From Campanula takesimana (Eukaryota > Streptophyta > Magnoliopsida > Asterales > Campanulaceae), in contig JAOWBW010000389.1 of the NCBI GenBank assembly GCA_026119855.1, positions 62,001-126,000 on the forward strand: a stretch of 64,000 bases of DNA, given 5' to 3'. How positions within the stretch are numbered: the first letter of the stretch is position 1; the number at the start of each line of letters is the position of its first letter. Below, piece by piece: positions 46,165-57,815 of the stretch. Position numbers and translations under genes: made by a program. The notes below the pieces were generated by a model, which had not been told where the DNA came from, ran no database searches, and was given only the letters and a program-made list of their open reading frames with translations.

Positions 46165-46691
46165 TTATCTCTTTTAATAACAAACATTAATGGTATATAG
46201 TGTCAGCCACACATATATACGTAATTATAAATGTTAAAATTGACATTTTTAATAACTGACAGTGATAGTAGTAACTTTTGAAGGATGTTAATGGTAGTAT
46301 TACTAGTGTTATCGTGTTCAACAAGTTCCAATTATTTATAAAAATATCACTACATGGATTCAACGAGTGTCAATAAACAGGAAGATATGAAAACTCAAAA
46401 TTAACTCAAAATTAACTATTTATTTAGCACTGTTGAGTATCAGATATCCGATAGAAGGTTGCTTAAGTCATTCCCTACCCCCATTATATCCTACATTCAG
46501 CTATTGGTTGTGTTAATTATCACAATTTGCAATATCCACCTTTAAAAAACTAGCATGTGTTAGGCCAATGCATGATTACAGATCAAAGATTAGAGATCTA
46601 GATACAGGTTGACCATTAAACCAATGACAAAATACTCATTTGATCAAATAATAAGTATTTTATTTTATTGAAATTATTATTATTATTTTAT
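46165..46691. other. Intergenic, nothing recognised
   Basis: AT-rich; no gene or clear repeat. Confidence 0.5.
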
Positions 46692-46705
46692 TCATTTTAT
46701 GATAA

Positions 46706-46818
46706 AAAAGGCAGCCCGGTGCACAAGGCATCCCCGCATAGCGAGGGTCCGGGGAAGGGTCACCACCACAAGGGTGAAATGTAGGCAAACCTTATCTTGA
46801 ATTGCAAGAGGCTACTTA
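46706..46818 (+). mobile_element. Au-like plant SINE
   Basis: Begins GGCAGCCCGGTGCACAAGGC and has GGTCCGGGGAAGGGTC and ACCACAAGGGT, the conserved body of the widespread Au SINE family, ending GCAAGAGGCTACTTA. A 14-bp duplication TCATTTTATGATAA flanks it (46692-46705, 46819-46832). Confidence 0.92.
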
Positions 46819-46832
46819 TCATTTTATGATAA

Positions 46833-47751
46833 GTACTAAAAAAATTAAATAAAAAAAAATTATTAATGCAATTTTATCATGATAAAAGCAGGATAATAAG
46901 GTAGCTATTACGGCGACACTTATTATAAAGCTGATGATAAGTATCAAACTTTGTGATGAAGTATCAAACTTCTAAAATAAAAAGGGGGGAGGGGTAAAGT
47001 AAGATTGAAGCAAAGTGAGGAGGGAAAAAGTTAAATTCAGGCCGGATCAAGGAAAAATAATTTGGTCTATTTAACTTTTTCATCCCTTTTTTCTTTTTGG
47101 GGAAGCCTTAGTTTGAATGTGAAGGCGATATTTTCCAAACCGCCAAACCGGATAAGTGAAGACGCAAAATGACTCTTACGAAACGACATCGGCATGTTTT
47201 GGCCAATTCACACCTCCTCCAAGTGTAAACGTCATGTCCTTACCGTTTTAGATTTTTCTAAGATTTCCTATGTAATTCTTCTGTAAAAAAAAAAATGATT
47301 TTCTATGTACAGTAATTATTTTTTGTACTTTTTTTTCTATGTTTTCAAAAAAAAAAAAAAAATTGTACTTATTTTTTGAACAAATAATTTCTATGTAATT
47401 TAAGGACATTTTTTTTAAACATTTGAGGACTACATTTTTTTAAAGCATTTGAAGTCTACATTTAAATATTTTATTATACCATCTTTCATTTTTTGAACAT
47501 AACTTTTACAAATAAAATATAATATTCTCTTTCGTCTTCACTTAAAAATTAAATCGTTTCGAAAGGTAAATTTCGAGTGTTTATCTAGATTATGTATGTT
47601 GCCTTTAAAAGAAAAAAAACTAGATTAAGAATGTTGGTCGCTCAAATATACTACCTTGTAGCTGCCAAAGAATTTCCATTTATCTTCAAAAAAAAAAAAA
47701 ATCATGTATAATCATATGATATGTGTATATAACATATTTATGCACATCTTT

Positions 47752-47785
<34 letters not shown>

Positions 47786-49249
47786 TTTGTTGTGTGCGGC
47801 GGAAGTGGTTCTCATTCACATCAACAATTAGGTTATGTTACACCATTAATTTAGACATAAACAATATGACGAGAAAAAAAATAAACAAGACAAGATTTAA
47901 CATGTCTATCTAGATTATGTATGTTGTCTTTGGAACAAATTGTTTACGCACATTTTTTCTAAGTAAATTACATTATTTTCGAAAATGTGAAATTCTTGAA
48001 TCACTCTAAAACGACGGACTTGAAACCATTCATATCAAGATCTGCTCTTCCCTCATATGAGTCATCTCTGTTATGTCACACACACCTTTTTTATAAAATG
48101 AGAAGCTGATATTAATTTAAATTGGGGTGAATTTTCACTTATACCAAATCAATCTTTAACATTTATTCATTAACATCATGACATGACCAACTATAGAACG
48201 AGTTGAGACTGCTTGTATCATTTTTGTGTACAATATTATGTACCATAAGTGATCCAACGTTAATGAATTAATGATGTTATAATAATGATGTCAACGACAA
48301 TAATTTATATGCGATCTTTTTTTTCTTTTTAAATTCAAATTACCATTAAATTAGATGTAAAAGCATAAGACTTCGAGTAGGCTCTCCACAAATTTTAGAG
48401 GCTCAACCCAAATATTAACAATCATTACATTGGCAATTTGAATTACATAAAATAAACAGGGGGATAACAAATGAGGGCGTTCGTGCATAAAACTACAATG
48501 CCACCAGATGCACTAGTACCATTGTGAAGCTATGTATCACCCAGGAAGCGGACTTTATGACTATTCACAATCTTCGACCTCGTATCTCTCTTCACAATGT
48601 CTTGGGACACGCAGCTGCCTTCCAAGCATAGCTGAGACACTGCCCAATCTTAGCATTTACAAAATATCACTCGAAAAAAAAAATAGCTTTGAAAACACAA
48701 TATTCTAAGTCATCTGGATTAGCTAACCACCAACCAAGGTTCCCAAACACTGCTAGAATGAAGAAACACAAACAATCGCACAAAAATCAAGGCTCCCAAC
48801 AAGGGGAGAATACAAAGGCTCCCAACAAGGGGAGAATGCAAAGGCTCCCAACTAGGGGAGAAGGCAATAAACTCAAACACGATTTAACAATCATTCCTCT
48901 TGACTTATTCAAATCAAAGATGCAAAAAAAAAAAAAAAAAAATTGTGCTTAGAGTTATATAAATAAGAAATCTCAAAATCATATATGAAATTGAATTTAG
49001 AGAGAGAGAGAGTTTGAGATTTATAGACCACCCTAATCGATAAAATCTGAATTATAAACAAAGAAATACCAAAAGAAAGAAATTGTAACTAGTTTTCAAA
49101 CAAAAAGAAATCCTAACTAAGAACTACAATTGAAGAAACAAAGCAAATCTAAACACAAAATCTCTAATTTTAGATTTAGTAATTGACATATTACCAATTA
49201 CTAAATGTAAAATTAGAAATCTAAATTAATCAAGTTATCAAAGAGAAAA
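46833..49249. other. Intergenic AT-rich DNA
   Basis: Contains long A/T tracts (47355, 47755-47780), a repeat of TCTAGATTATGTATGTTG at 47584 and 47908, and the minisatellite at 48789. No gene recognised. Confidence 0.5.
48789..48866. repeat. 26-bp minisatellite, three copies
   Basis: Units start at 48789, 48815 and 48841 with AAGGCTCCCAACAAGGGGAG, nearly identical. An 87-codon frame across them is likely spurious. Confidence 0.9.
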
Positions 49250-49416
49250 TTTTGGGGGAAACTAGCTTCTCCATAAGTTATAAAAAGCCCTGTTTGTATA
49301 GAGGTTAATGTTTAGGGTTTAAAGTTTAGAGTTTAGGATTTAGGGTTAGGGTTTAAGGTTTAAGGGTTAAAAAGTAAATTTTTTATAACTTATGGAGGAA
49401 CTAGTTTTCCCCAAAA
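49250..49416. mobile_element. MITE with telomere-like interior, copy 1
   Basis: Terminal inverted repeats of about 37 bp begin TTTTGGGGGAAACTAG and contain CCATAAGTTATAAAAA. Between them lie about 80 bp of degenerate TTTAGGG repeats (49313-49370). A second copy is at 54407-54542. Confidence 0.8.
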
Positions 49417-49701
49417 CCAACTCGTTATCAAAACATTTGAGGAAGTGAAACTTGTGAGAAAACTGAGAGAGAGAGAGAGAGAGAGAAAGGGCAAACTCAA
49501 ATTTCCATTTTCTAAAGGTAGCAAATTGAAATTCCTAGAATGCCTCCGTGGTACTGGCACGTACTATTAATAAATGATTTGAACATGTTGCAGTATGTTT
49601 GAAACGAATATCCATCCAGTAGCTGTCGCAACGAGAGCAAACCCCGGTACTGTACTATTACGGATACACCAAGTCCAACTCTTAAATCCCTAAATTTAAA
49701 T

Positions 49702-49709
49702 TATATAAA
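49702..49709 (+). promoter_or_regulatory. Probable TATA box of the MAP kinase gene
   Basis: TATATAAA stands about 30-40 bp ahead of the start of a pyrimidine-rich leader (from about 49740). Position is plausible; start site not proven. Confidence 0.5.
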
Positions 49710-49739
49710 AAAGCTAAATAAATCATTGAATTTTATCTC

Positions 49740-50958
49740 ATTCTTTGTCGTCTCCTTCCTTTCGCTCACTGATCCACTCCCATGGGGGATGTTTTCTGAT
49801 CGCGACGAGATTACGAATCTTACTACGCATCGTTAATATATTTAGAGATCCAATGTTTTCCCTTCTCCCTCTCTCTCATCTCCGAACTCATTATTTCGCA
49901 TTAATTAATTAAAAGATCCGATCTTTTGATCGGATTTGTATCGAATTATCCCAGTTTCTTCTTCTTCTTATTTGTGGGTTTTCCGAAATTTGAACGGAAT
50001 TCAGTTTCTGGGTGTAATTTGATGCCGTTTTAAGAAGAATTGGGGAATTTTTGAATTGGAACAACACTGGGGAGTCTGAAGACTGTTGCTTTTCTGTAAA
50101 GGAAATTTTCTGGGCAAGTCAACAAGTACGTTTACCCTTTTCATCACTTTGCACTACGTTTATTGAATTTATTGCCTTTTTTATGAGTGTGTAATTGTTT
50201 TGTTTCCTGAATTAGGATGTTTAATGCATGCTTAAACAAATTGCAGTAATTTGTCTCTGTAAGTATTCGTTGCTGCCATAATTTTTGTTTCAATTTGGTT
50301 TTTAGGTATGTCTAAATTGATGTTTTTTACAGTTATATATGCAATTACTTATCTGAGTATATACAAGCAAGTGCAATGATTTTCGCGGATTTGTTGTTTA
50401 TACAGTAGAATGTAGCCTGGTATATGATTGATTAGGGATTAGTGGATTCGATTTTCTCTTCTCGAATAATGCACACTTATACGTTCTTCTTCTGTTCATA
50501 GTACTGCGTAAATGTTTGCACAAATGCAAATAGTAAACACTCGAAACTCCGTAAAACTATCATGGAATTATAAAAGACCTGAAGATAATGAAATTTCTCC
50601 TTAAGCCAAAAGGGGAGAATAGTTTGTTCTGTGGAATGGAGATTGGTGTTATGATGTTGATGCCTTGCATCCTTAATCCTTCGCTTATCGGCTTAGTTAA
50701 TATGTTATTCGTCAATTTCGTCATAATGTTTTACTCCATCTGTCCCAAAGTGAATGTGCGAAATTGCTCTTGATCAAGAGCAACATCGTACATTCATTTT
50801 GGGACAGAGGTAGTAACATACTGTATTTTGAAGATTTTGAATTTGAAGCCATGAAATTTGTTCTGAACCCCCAAGTCTTCATGAGTCAAACTGATGTTAC
50901 TGTACCATTCTAAGTTTACTTCCGAAGCAATCTTATGCTATGTCATTTCCCTTTGTAG
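49740..50958 (+). other. MAP kinase 5' UTR exon and leader intron
   Basis: CT-rich leader DNA (49740-50125) fits a non-coding first exon. A possible donor (GTACGT) is at 50126 and the acceptor TTTGTAG ends at 50958, five bases before the ATG. The intron holds an 80-bp palindromic MITE (50734-50813). The donor is the least certain point. Confidence 0.55.
50734..50813. mobile_element. 80-bp near-perfect palindromic Stowaway MITE
   Basis: TA flanks. The arms (CTCCATCTGTCCCAAAGTGA and the inverse) meet at TTGATCAA, so nearly the whole element folds as one hairpin. It lies in the leader intron, about 150 bp upstream of the kinase ATG. Confidence 0.88.
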
Positions 50959-50962
50959 GAAA

Positions 50963-52433
50963 ATGGCAACTCCAGTTGAGCCTCCGAACGGAATAGGTTC
51001 TCCAGGGAAGCATTACTACTCCATGTGGCAGACAATGTTTGAAATCGACACCAAGTATGTACCCATAAAGCCAATTGGTCGAGGAGCGTATGGTATTGTC
51101 TGCTCTTCTGTTAACAAGGAAACAAATGAGAAGGTTGCAATCAAGAAGATACATAATGCCTTTGACAATCGTATTGATGCCCTGAGAACTTTGCGTGAAC
51201 TCAAACTTCTCCGCCATCTCAGGCATGATAATGTAATTGCCTTGAAGGATGTCATGATGCCTAACCACAGGAGAAGTTTCAAGGATGTGTATTTGGTTTA
51301 TGAATTAATGGATACCGATTTGCATCAGATTATCAAGTCATCTCAAGCACTTTCAAATGATCATTGCCAATATTTCCTCTTTCAGGTATGTCAATTGGTT
51401 CTTCTTTTGTGAGATTTCCATTTTTCTTACTCCCTCTATTTTGAGAGAGTGTCTCACTTTGACTTTCATGGTCAACTCAATTGAACTTTGACCATTTTTA
51501 ATGAAAATCCAATTATCCCTATGCAATTCTAGAAATTGTTATCGATAGTGTTCCTAATGGTGAAACAATAACAATTTTTAGAATTGCATAGGGATACTTG
51601 GATTTTCATTATTAAATAATGGTCAAAGTTTAGTTGAGTTGGCCGTGAAAGTCAAAGCGGGACTATCTTTATGGGACGGAGGGAGTATTTCATTGGTTTT
51701 CGTTAAAGCTCTATCCATCCATCTGCAGTTGCTTCGAGGCCTGAAGTATCTCCACTCAGCAAACATTCTTCACCGCGACTTGAAGCCCGGAAACCTACTC
51801 ATAAACGCAAACTGCGACCTTAAAATATGTGATTTCGGCCTTGCACGGACCAACAGTGGTAAAGACCAATTCATGACCGAGTACGTAGTTACTCGCTGGT
51901 ACCGGGCCCCAGAGCTGCTCCTCTGCTGTGACAATTACGGGACCTCCATTGATGTATGGTCCGTCGGTTGCATATTTGCTGAACTTCTTGGGAGAAAACC
52001 AATCTTCCCCGGTACAGAATGTCTCAACCAACTCAAACTAATAATCAACATCCTAGGCAGCCAGAGGGAAGATGACATCGAATTTATCGATAATCCAAAG
52101 GCAAGAAAGTTCATCAACACACTTCCTTATTCACCCGGGACCTCTTTTTCTCGTCTTTATCCCAATGCCCATCCTATGGCTATAGATTTGCTACAAAAGA
52201 TGCTTGTTTTTGACCCTTCAAAGAGGATCAGTGTTTCTGAAGCGCTCCAGCACCCTTACATGTCTCCCCTCTATGATCCTAGCTGTGACCCACCTGCACA
52301 AGTTCCGATCGATCTTGATATTGATGAGGATTTAGGAGAAGAGATGATTAGGGAGACGATGTGGAAGGAAATGCTGCATTACCATCCTGAATCTGCTGCT
52401 ATGGACAATGCAGAGGTAAACTTTGTAACTTGA
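50963..52433 (+). CDS. Mitogen-activated protein kinase, plant group C (MPK1/2/7/14 type)
   Basis: Two coding exons: 50963-51385 (141 codons) and 51729-52433, phase 0, with CAG/GTATG donor and CTGCAG acceptor; 375 residues, normal for group C. It phosphorylates Ser/Thr-Pro sites at the end of a MAPKKK-MAPKK cascade in cytosol and nucleus. Seen: glycine loop GRGAYG (39-44), catalytic Lys61 in VAIKK, HRDLKPGN with Asp158, DFG at 176-178, and activation loop TEY (191-193), the two residues phosphorylated by MAPKKs. The start MATPVEPPNG is typical of this group, so the in-frame ATG 69 bases upstream, which precedes the acceptor, is rejected. All key residues are intact. A two-exon coding region is usual for group C. 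Exact orthology among MPK1, 2, 7 and 14 is not decided. Confidence 0.97.
51430..51685. mobile_element. Stowaway MITE in the MAP kinase coding-region intron
   Basis: TA on both sides (51428-51429, 51686-51687). Left end CTCCCTCTATTTTGAGAGAG, right end ATGGGACGGAGGGAG; long inverted arms. It fills most of the 343-bp intron and ends about 40 bp before the acceptor at 51728. Confidence 0.92.
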
Positions 52434-52790
52434 GGTGTCTTTTCGTGGCTACCATAATTTTTGCTTTTTATTTCGGTTTTCGTTTTCGTTCAGTCTAATA
52501 ATCATGAGGAATAATGCGCTATATTCATGATGCATGATACTGCAAAGATCTGCTTCCTTGAGCTTGAGCTCCTCATGACAAATTTTGTATATAGGTGTGC
52601 TGTTATTTCACTTATTAGAAAACGGACGAAAAGAGGAGAAACCAACTTGAAACCTCTCTCTCTCTCTCTGCTGTTGTATTTTCTAATTTTTGTACATTAA
52701 TTATGAATGTGTGGCGAAATTTAGAATGCCATTGTCGTATGAAGTTGTCCTTTTATTATCAGTGATGTGCGCGTCTAACATTTGTGCCCA
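52434..52790 (+). other. Probable 3' UTR of the MAP kinase gene
   Basis: T-rich sequence after the TGA with no other feature. End not determinable; a CT microsatellite is at 52655-52668. Confidence 0.5.
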
Positions 52791-53489
52791 TGTTTATTAT
52801 AACTTGATATCATCATAACCGATAAACCGAATTCTTGTTTCAGTTTCTTCATCTGCCTCTATTAGTTAATCATTTCCCTGATTATTTCTGATCTTTGTGT
52901 ATGTGTGTGTGTGTATGCATGATCTTGAACCAGGGTCATGCTTCTGGTTTGATAACACAGGGCTGAGCAATAGAACTGCTAATAGGAGGTTGTAAAAACT
53001 GGTAGAATTTCTGTTTCTTAACTGAAGATTTATGAAAAATAAAATCTTGACAATTAAATGGGAAATTTTCCTGTAAAATGGACCTTGCTGACATAGCATC
53101 TTAATGATGACCTGGGAGGAAATCATGGGAATGAAATACATAAGTATTTGAAACTCAAAGTACCAATCAAATCAAATCAAGTTCTTTTTTTTTTTTTTCC
53201 CTCTTACCTTTATATCATGTAATTATAACATTTACAAACCCCAATAAAATGATATCTGAACAAAAATCAAAGTACCATCATGAGAGATTTAATGATGAAA
53301 TTTATTTGCTCTACTACTAACAAGATCTCTTTTTTTAACATTATTCAATTAAAAGTACACATTATTGGAAAAACAATCATGTGAAGTTATAAAGCTCTAG
53401 GGTCACTATTGGGGGGAAAATAAATCCTTAAGCTTCCACATACATAAAGCTCTAGGGTCACCATTCGGGAAAAATAGTCAAATTATGGC
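52791..53489. other. Intergenic
   Basis: No gene. ATAAAGCTCTAGGGTCAC occurs twice (about 53390 and 53443), a small direct duplication. Confidence 0.5.
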
Positions 53490-53965
53490 TCGACTCGGGT
53501 GTTGCACGAGTTTGTTAGTGATTCGAGCTCGATTCGAGCTCGACTAGATAAACTTGTAAAAATTTGATTTTTTTTCTGGTTCGCAAGCAATTCGTTTTGA
53601 GCTCAGCTCAATATGCTCGTTAAAAGCACATTTTTTTTTTATTGTTCACGATCGACTCAAGCTCACCCGTTAGGCTCAAACAAGCTGAAACTCAATATTC
53701 TCGGCATATCCCCCCCACCCCACCCCCACCAAAAATAAAATAAAATCCAAACTCGAACTTAACTCGTTAAAACTCGAGTTCGATATCGACTTGGGTTGCT
53801 CGCAAGCAATTCGCGATCAGCTCGAAACTCGACACAACTTGTTTTCAAACCATAATCGAACTCGTACTAGAATTTGATAAAAACTCGAACTCTATAACTC
53901 GTTAACGAACTTGAGTTTGAACATATAAATTTCGATCAAACTCAACTCGTTTACAGCCCTAGCCG
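53490..53965. mobile_element. hAT remnant
   Basis: More than a dozen CTCGA/TCGAG-type motifs, and a right end CTCGTTTACAGCCCTAG whose complement, CTAGGGCTGTAAACGAG, is a common plant hAT terminus. The matching left terminus is missing. No transposase. Confidence 0.6.
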
Positions 53966-54406
53966 TAGGAGAGTAATTAAGAGGAAACTATAAAATTTGT
54001 CACTCTACTATAACGTTATCAACAAATATGCCACTATACTTTATTTCCTTCAATTTTGCCAGTGTATTTTGACTTATGCCACTATACTTTAGTAATTTTA
54101 CGGGTGTGAAAAACAACACCCAAATTTTAGTAAAGTTAAATTATTACAGGAAAAAAAATATATAAATATGTAGTTTAAGTACCTTAATCTTATATTATCA
54201 AAAATAATTTAAACTTGCTTAAAAAAGATTAAATAATAATTTCATGTTACAACTAACACATTATTTTGAGCATCACTTAAATGATTTGTGCTATCAAATT
54301 TGCCCAATCCCCTTCTCACTGGGTTCTTCAAATCAGAAAAAAAAAAAATGGTGTTATGTTCCTCTTTTGTCTTTTTACTCTCTCCTTCCATCTCCAAAAG
54401 AGTTGT

Positions 54407-54542
54407 TTTGGGGGAAAACTAATTCCTCCATAAGTTATAAAAAACCATGTTTTTTAACCCTTCTTAAACCCTAAAAGACCTAAACCCTAAACTTTAACCC
54501 CTATAAAAACAAGACTTTTTAAGAAACTAGTTTCCCCAAAAA
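54407..54542. mobile_element. MITE with telomere-like interior, copy 2
   Basis: Same termini as 49250-49416 (TTTTGGGGGAAAACTA, CCATAAGTTATAAAAAA). The interior has degenerate CCCTAAA repeats, inverse to the TTTAGGG strand of copy 1. Confidence 0.8.
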
Positions 54543-55153
54543 TTTTCTCTCTCCAAAATGTCACGTCAGTGTGCTAGACGCCAGTAGATGAGATCTTTCC
54601 AAAGCTTCTTCATTGGAGATTACGAGCTGTGGTGGTTCCATTTGGAGAGGAGTTTGACATATTTGTCGCGGGTCAACTTCTAACAAAAAAACGATAATTT
54701 CGTTTGACTTTTCAAACATTTTGAAGTTACACTATAAGTTTTGAAAATTAAGTGATTGAAGCCTTAATTTTAAAAATTAGACGAATTTTCTGGAACAAAA
54801 CACAAAAAGGGAAATAAGACTATTATTTTGAGCGGAGAAAGTACCAAATGATGAGCTTGCAATACTTAAAAGATTGTTATTGATGACTTCCGTTAAGTGA
54901 AATAGGTAAGGCCTACTACACTAGTATGGAATACAAAGTAGTTACCGTCAAGTGTGTCGATTGATTGGGAGTTGTTTTAGCTTAATCAAATGTTTTGAGT
55001 TTAAATTTTAAAAGCATAGTTGTGCTTATTAGTAGGGAGACTTATACCGCCCTTCAGATCTTTTCTGACTCGAGATATTGGATCTTTGGGAACCATCAAG
55101 GGCATGAGGAGCCCAACAATGATTTGCGGCGTTAACTTTAGATACCCTTCCGT
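54543..55153. other. Intergenic, nothing recognised
   Basis: No gene, repeat or element end seen. Confidence 0.5.
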
Positions 55154-55319
55154 TATAAATAAGAGAAAATTACCATCTAATCCCTCATCCTAACTGAATT
55201 TACCACCTAGTCCAAGACCATATTTTCCTTTACCATCTAGTCCAAGCTAATATTTATATTTACCACCTAGTCCATTAGAGTTATAAAATCCCGAATCTAC
55301 CCCTTATCCAAATAAAACC

Positions 55320-56050
55320 AAACCCCCTCCTCCTTTCACGCAGTCACACACGCACACCCCACTCTCTCTCTAGGCGACCTTTCTCTCACTACTTCCTCTC
55401 TCTACCCTAACCTCCTCCGGCGACCCTCCGATCCCCATCCTCCGGTGACCCCTCTGATCCCCATCCTCCGGTGAACACTCCGATCCCCATCCTCCGGCGT
55501 ACTCCCTTCCACCGGCCTCCCTTCCCCTCCCCCTCTAATAGCCGGTCAACCCCTTCCCCTCCGACCAGCCCTCACCTCCCTCGTCTCCGGCCGACCCAAT
55601 CAACTCCATCTTCTCTCTCTACCCTACCCATCTCCGGCGCACCCCACTCCCCCGCCTCCGGCGACCCCTCCCCTTCTCAAACCCAGTAAGCCATCCCCTT
55701 CTCAAACCCCGCGACCCCACCCTTCCCTTAACTCCGGCGATCCTTTCCCAGAGTCGACGATGAAAATAGCGTCCTAGAAGCCGGAGGAACTTTATTGTGC
55801 GGATCTGGTTGTTTTCCATGGAATTTGAAAGCCATTGAGATGAAGAGGAGGAATTGATTTCCGCCGGACTCAGGCAAGGTTTTTCGCATACTTTTTGCTC
55901 AATTAGTATACTACACACAACCTATATTTTACATTATTATTATTATTATTTATTTTATACACAAAATGTTTGCAGGTCTGATTTGCAATTTCCTACCGCT
56001 TGTACTCCGATCTGTCAGATCCGGCCAAGTTACCGGTGTTGAGCCAAAGA
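55320..56050 (+). pseudogene. Captured gene 5' end inside the Mutator-like element
   Basis: A CT/CCGG-rich leader (55320-55740) is followed by a coding-like stretch to about 55875. A possible intron starts at CAAG/GTTTTT and ends TTTGCAG/GTCTG near 55977. No protein family recognised. The arrangement resembles the first exon, intron and start of the second exon of a host gene. Confidence 0.4.
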
Positions 56051-56339
56051 AGTTGATTTTATTTATATGATAAAAGTTTGCATTATGATTATTTTACTTG
56101 AGTAGTAATTTGAAGTTGATTTTGTTTGTCAGTAATTATGAATTAATCGTGAACTTTTCAACATGTTTTTAGGACAACTGTGAATTCGTTATTGGTAGTT
56201 GTTATTCGAATAATTGTGAATTTGTTTTTTGAAGTTGTTCCCTGAAAAATTGTGATTTTGTTTTTGAAACAATTTTAATTTGTTCTTGAAAATGAATTTG
56301 ATTGATTTGGGTTGTTAAGTTAACATTTGTGAACTTGTT

Positions 56340-56960
56340 GTTAGAACATCTATGAACTTATTCTTTGAGCAAGTGTGAACTTACAATTGCGAACTTGTTA
56401 TTGGAACAATTGCGAACTTACAATTGTGAACTCACAATTGTGAACTTACAATTGCGATCATACAATTGCGAACTTATTTTTGGAACAAGTGCGAACTTGT
56501 TAATGGAACAATTGCGAACTTACAATTGTGAACTTACAAGTGCGAACTTAGAATTGCGAACTTGTTTTTGGAACAAGTGCGAACGTGTTATTGGAACAAT
56601 TACGAACTTACAATGGCGAACTTACAATTGTGAACTTACAAGTGCGAACTTACAAGTGCGATCTTACAATTGCGAACTTACAATTGCGAACTTGGTTTTG
56701 GAACAAGTGCGAACTTGTTATTGGAACAATTGCGAACTTGTTCTTGGAACAATTGCGAACTTACAATTGTGAACTTATAATTGCGAACTTGTTCTTGGAA
56801 CAAGAACAAATGTGATTTTGTTTTTTTTTGGAGCAAATGCGAACTTACAATTGGAACAAGAACAAATTTACATTTGTTCTTGGAACAAATGCGAACTTAC
56901 AACTGTGAATTTGTTCTGAAACAACTGTGGATTTGTTCTTAAACAGCTGTGAATTTGTTC
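56340..56960. repeat. Minisatellite I (TGCGAACTTACAAT units)
   Basis: About 40 variants of a 14-bp unit, interspersed with ACTTGTTATTGGAACAA-type units, forming a mosaic of two related motifs. Frames of 135 and 76 residues arise from the repeat and encode LRTYNCELT-like strings; I regard them as artefacts. Confidence 0.88.
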
Positions 56961-57089
56961 TTTAAAAAAATATTTTTTTTAAAAAAAATGTGAATTTGTT
57001 GCTAAGAGCTTTAAATTTGTTCTTGTAGAAAATGTGTAGTTGTTTTTTAAATAAAGAATGATTGTTTTTTTTTCAAAAAAATAAAATGG

Positions 57090-57815
57090 ACAATGGAAAA
57101 TGGTCGTCGGAGGTGGTCACCGGAAAATGGTCGTCGGAAAAAGGTGGCCGGAGGTGGTGGCCGGAAAATGGTTGCCTGTGATAGTCACCGGGAAATGGTC
57201 ACCGAAAAAGGTGGCTGAAGATGGTCGCCGGAAAACGGTGGCCGGAAGTAGTCGCCGGAAAATGGCCGCCGGAGGTGGCCGGAAAAAGGTGCCAGGAGGT
57301 GGTCGCCGGAAATAGGTGGCCGGAGGTGGTGACCGGGAAAAGGTGGCCGAAAAACAAGTCGCCGGAAAATGGTGGCCGGAGGTGGACGCCGGAAAAGGTG
57401 GCCGGAGGTGGCCGCCGGAAAAGTCGTCGGAAAATGGTGGCCGGAGGTGGTCGCCGGAAATGATGACCGGAGGTGGTCGCCGGAAAAGGGTCGTCGGAAA
57501 ATGGCACCAGGGAAAAGTCGCCGGAAAATGGTGGCCAAAAAATGGTGACCGGAGGTGGTCGCCGGAAAAGGTGACCGGAGGTGGTTGACGGAAAATGGTG
57601 GCCGGAGGTGGACGCCGGAAAGGTGGCCGGAGGTGGACGCTGGAAAAAGTCGTCGGAAAATGGTGGCCGGAGGTGGTCGCCGGAAAAGGGTCGCCGAAAA
57701 ATGGTAGTCGGAAAATGGTCGCCGGAAGTGGTCGCCGGAAAAGGGTGGCCGGAAATGGTGGCCGGAAAAAGTTGCCCGAAAACGGTGGCCGGAGGTGGTT
57801 GGGATGGGTGGTCAA
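57090..57815. repeat. Minisatellite II (GGTCGCCGGAAAA units)
   Basis: Roughly 50 variants of 12-15 bp units such as GGTGGCCGGAGGTGGTCGCC, purine-rich on the plus strand. Several frames on both strands stay open (up to 232 residues), giving KMVAGGGRRK-like or RPPFSGDHLRPP-like proteins. This follows from unit composition and is not evidence of genes. Confidence 0.9.

Noticed and set aside
50894..50962. Upstream in-frame ATG extending the MAP kinase by 23 residues
   Set aside because: It precedes a good 3' splice site (TTTGTAG), and the group C kinases start at MATPVEPPNG.
51639..51728. Extension of the second MAP kinase exon into the MITE
   Set aside because: That stretch is intron; CTGCAG at 51723-51728 is the acceptor and joins CQYFLFQ to LLRGLKY in frame.
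56365..56815. 135- and 76-codon leucine/asparagine-rich frames
   Set aside because: Translation of a 14-bp minisatellite in two frames; no independent evidence of a protein.
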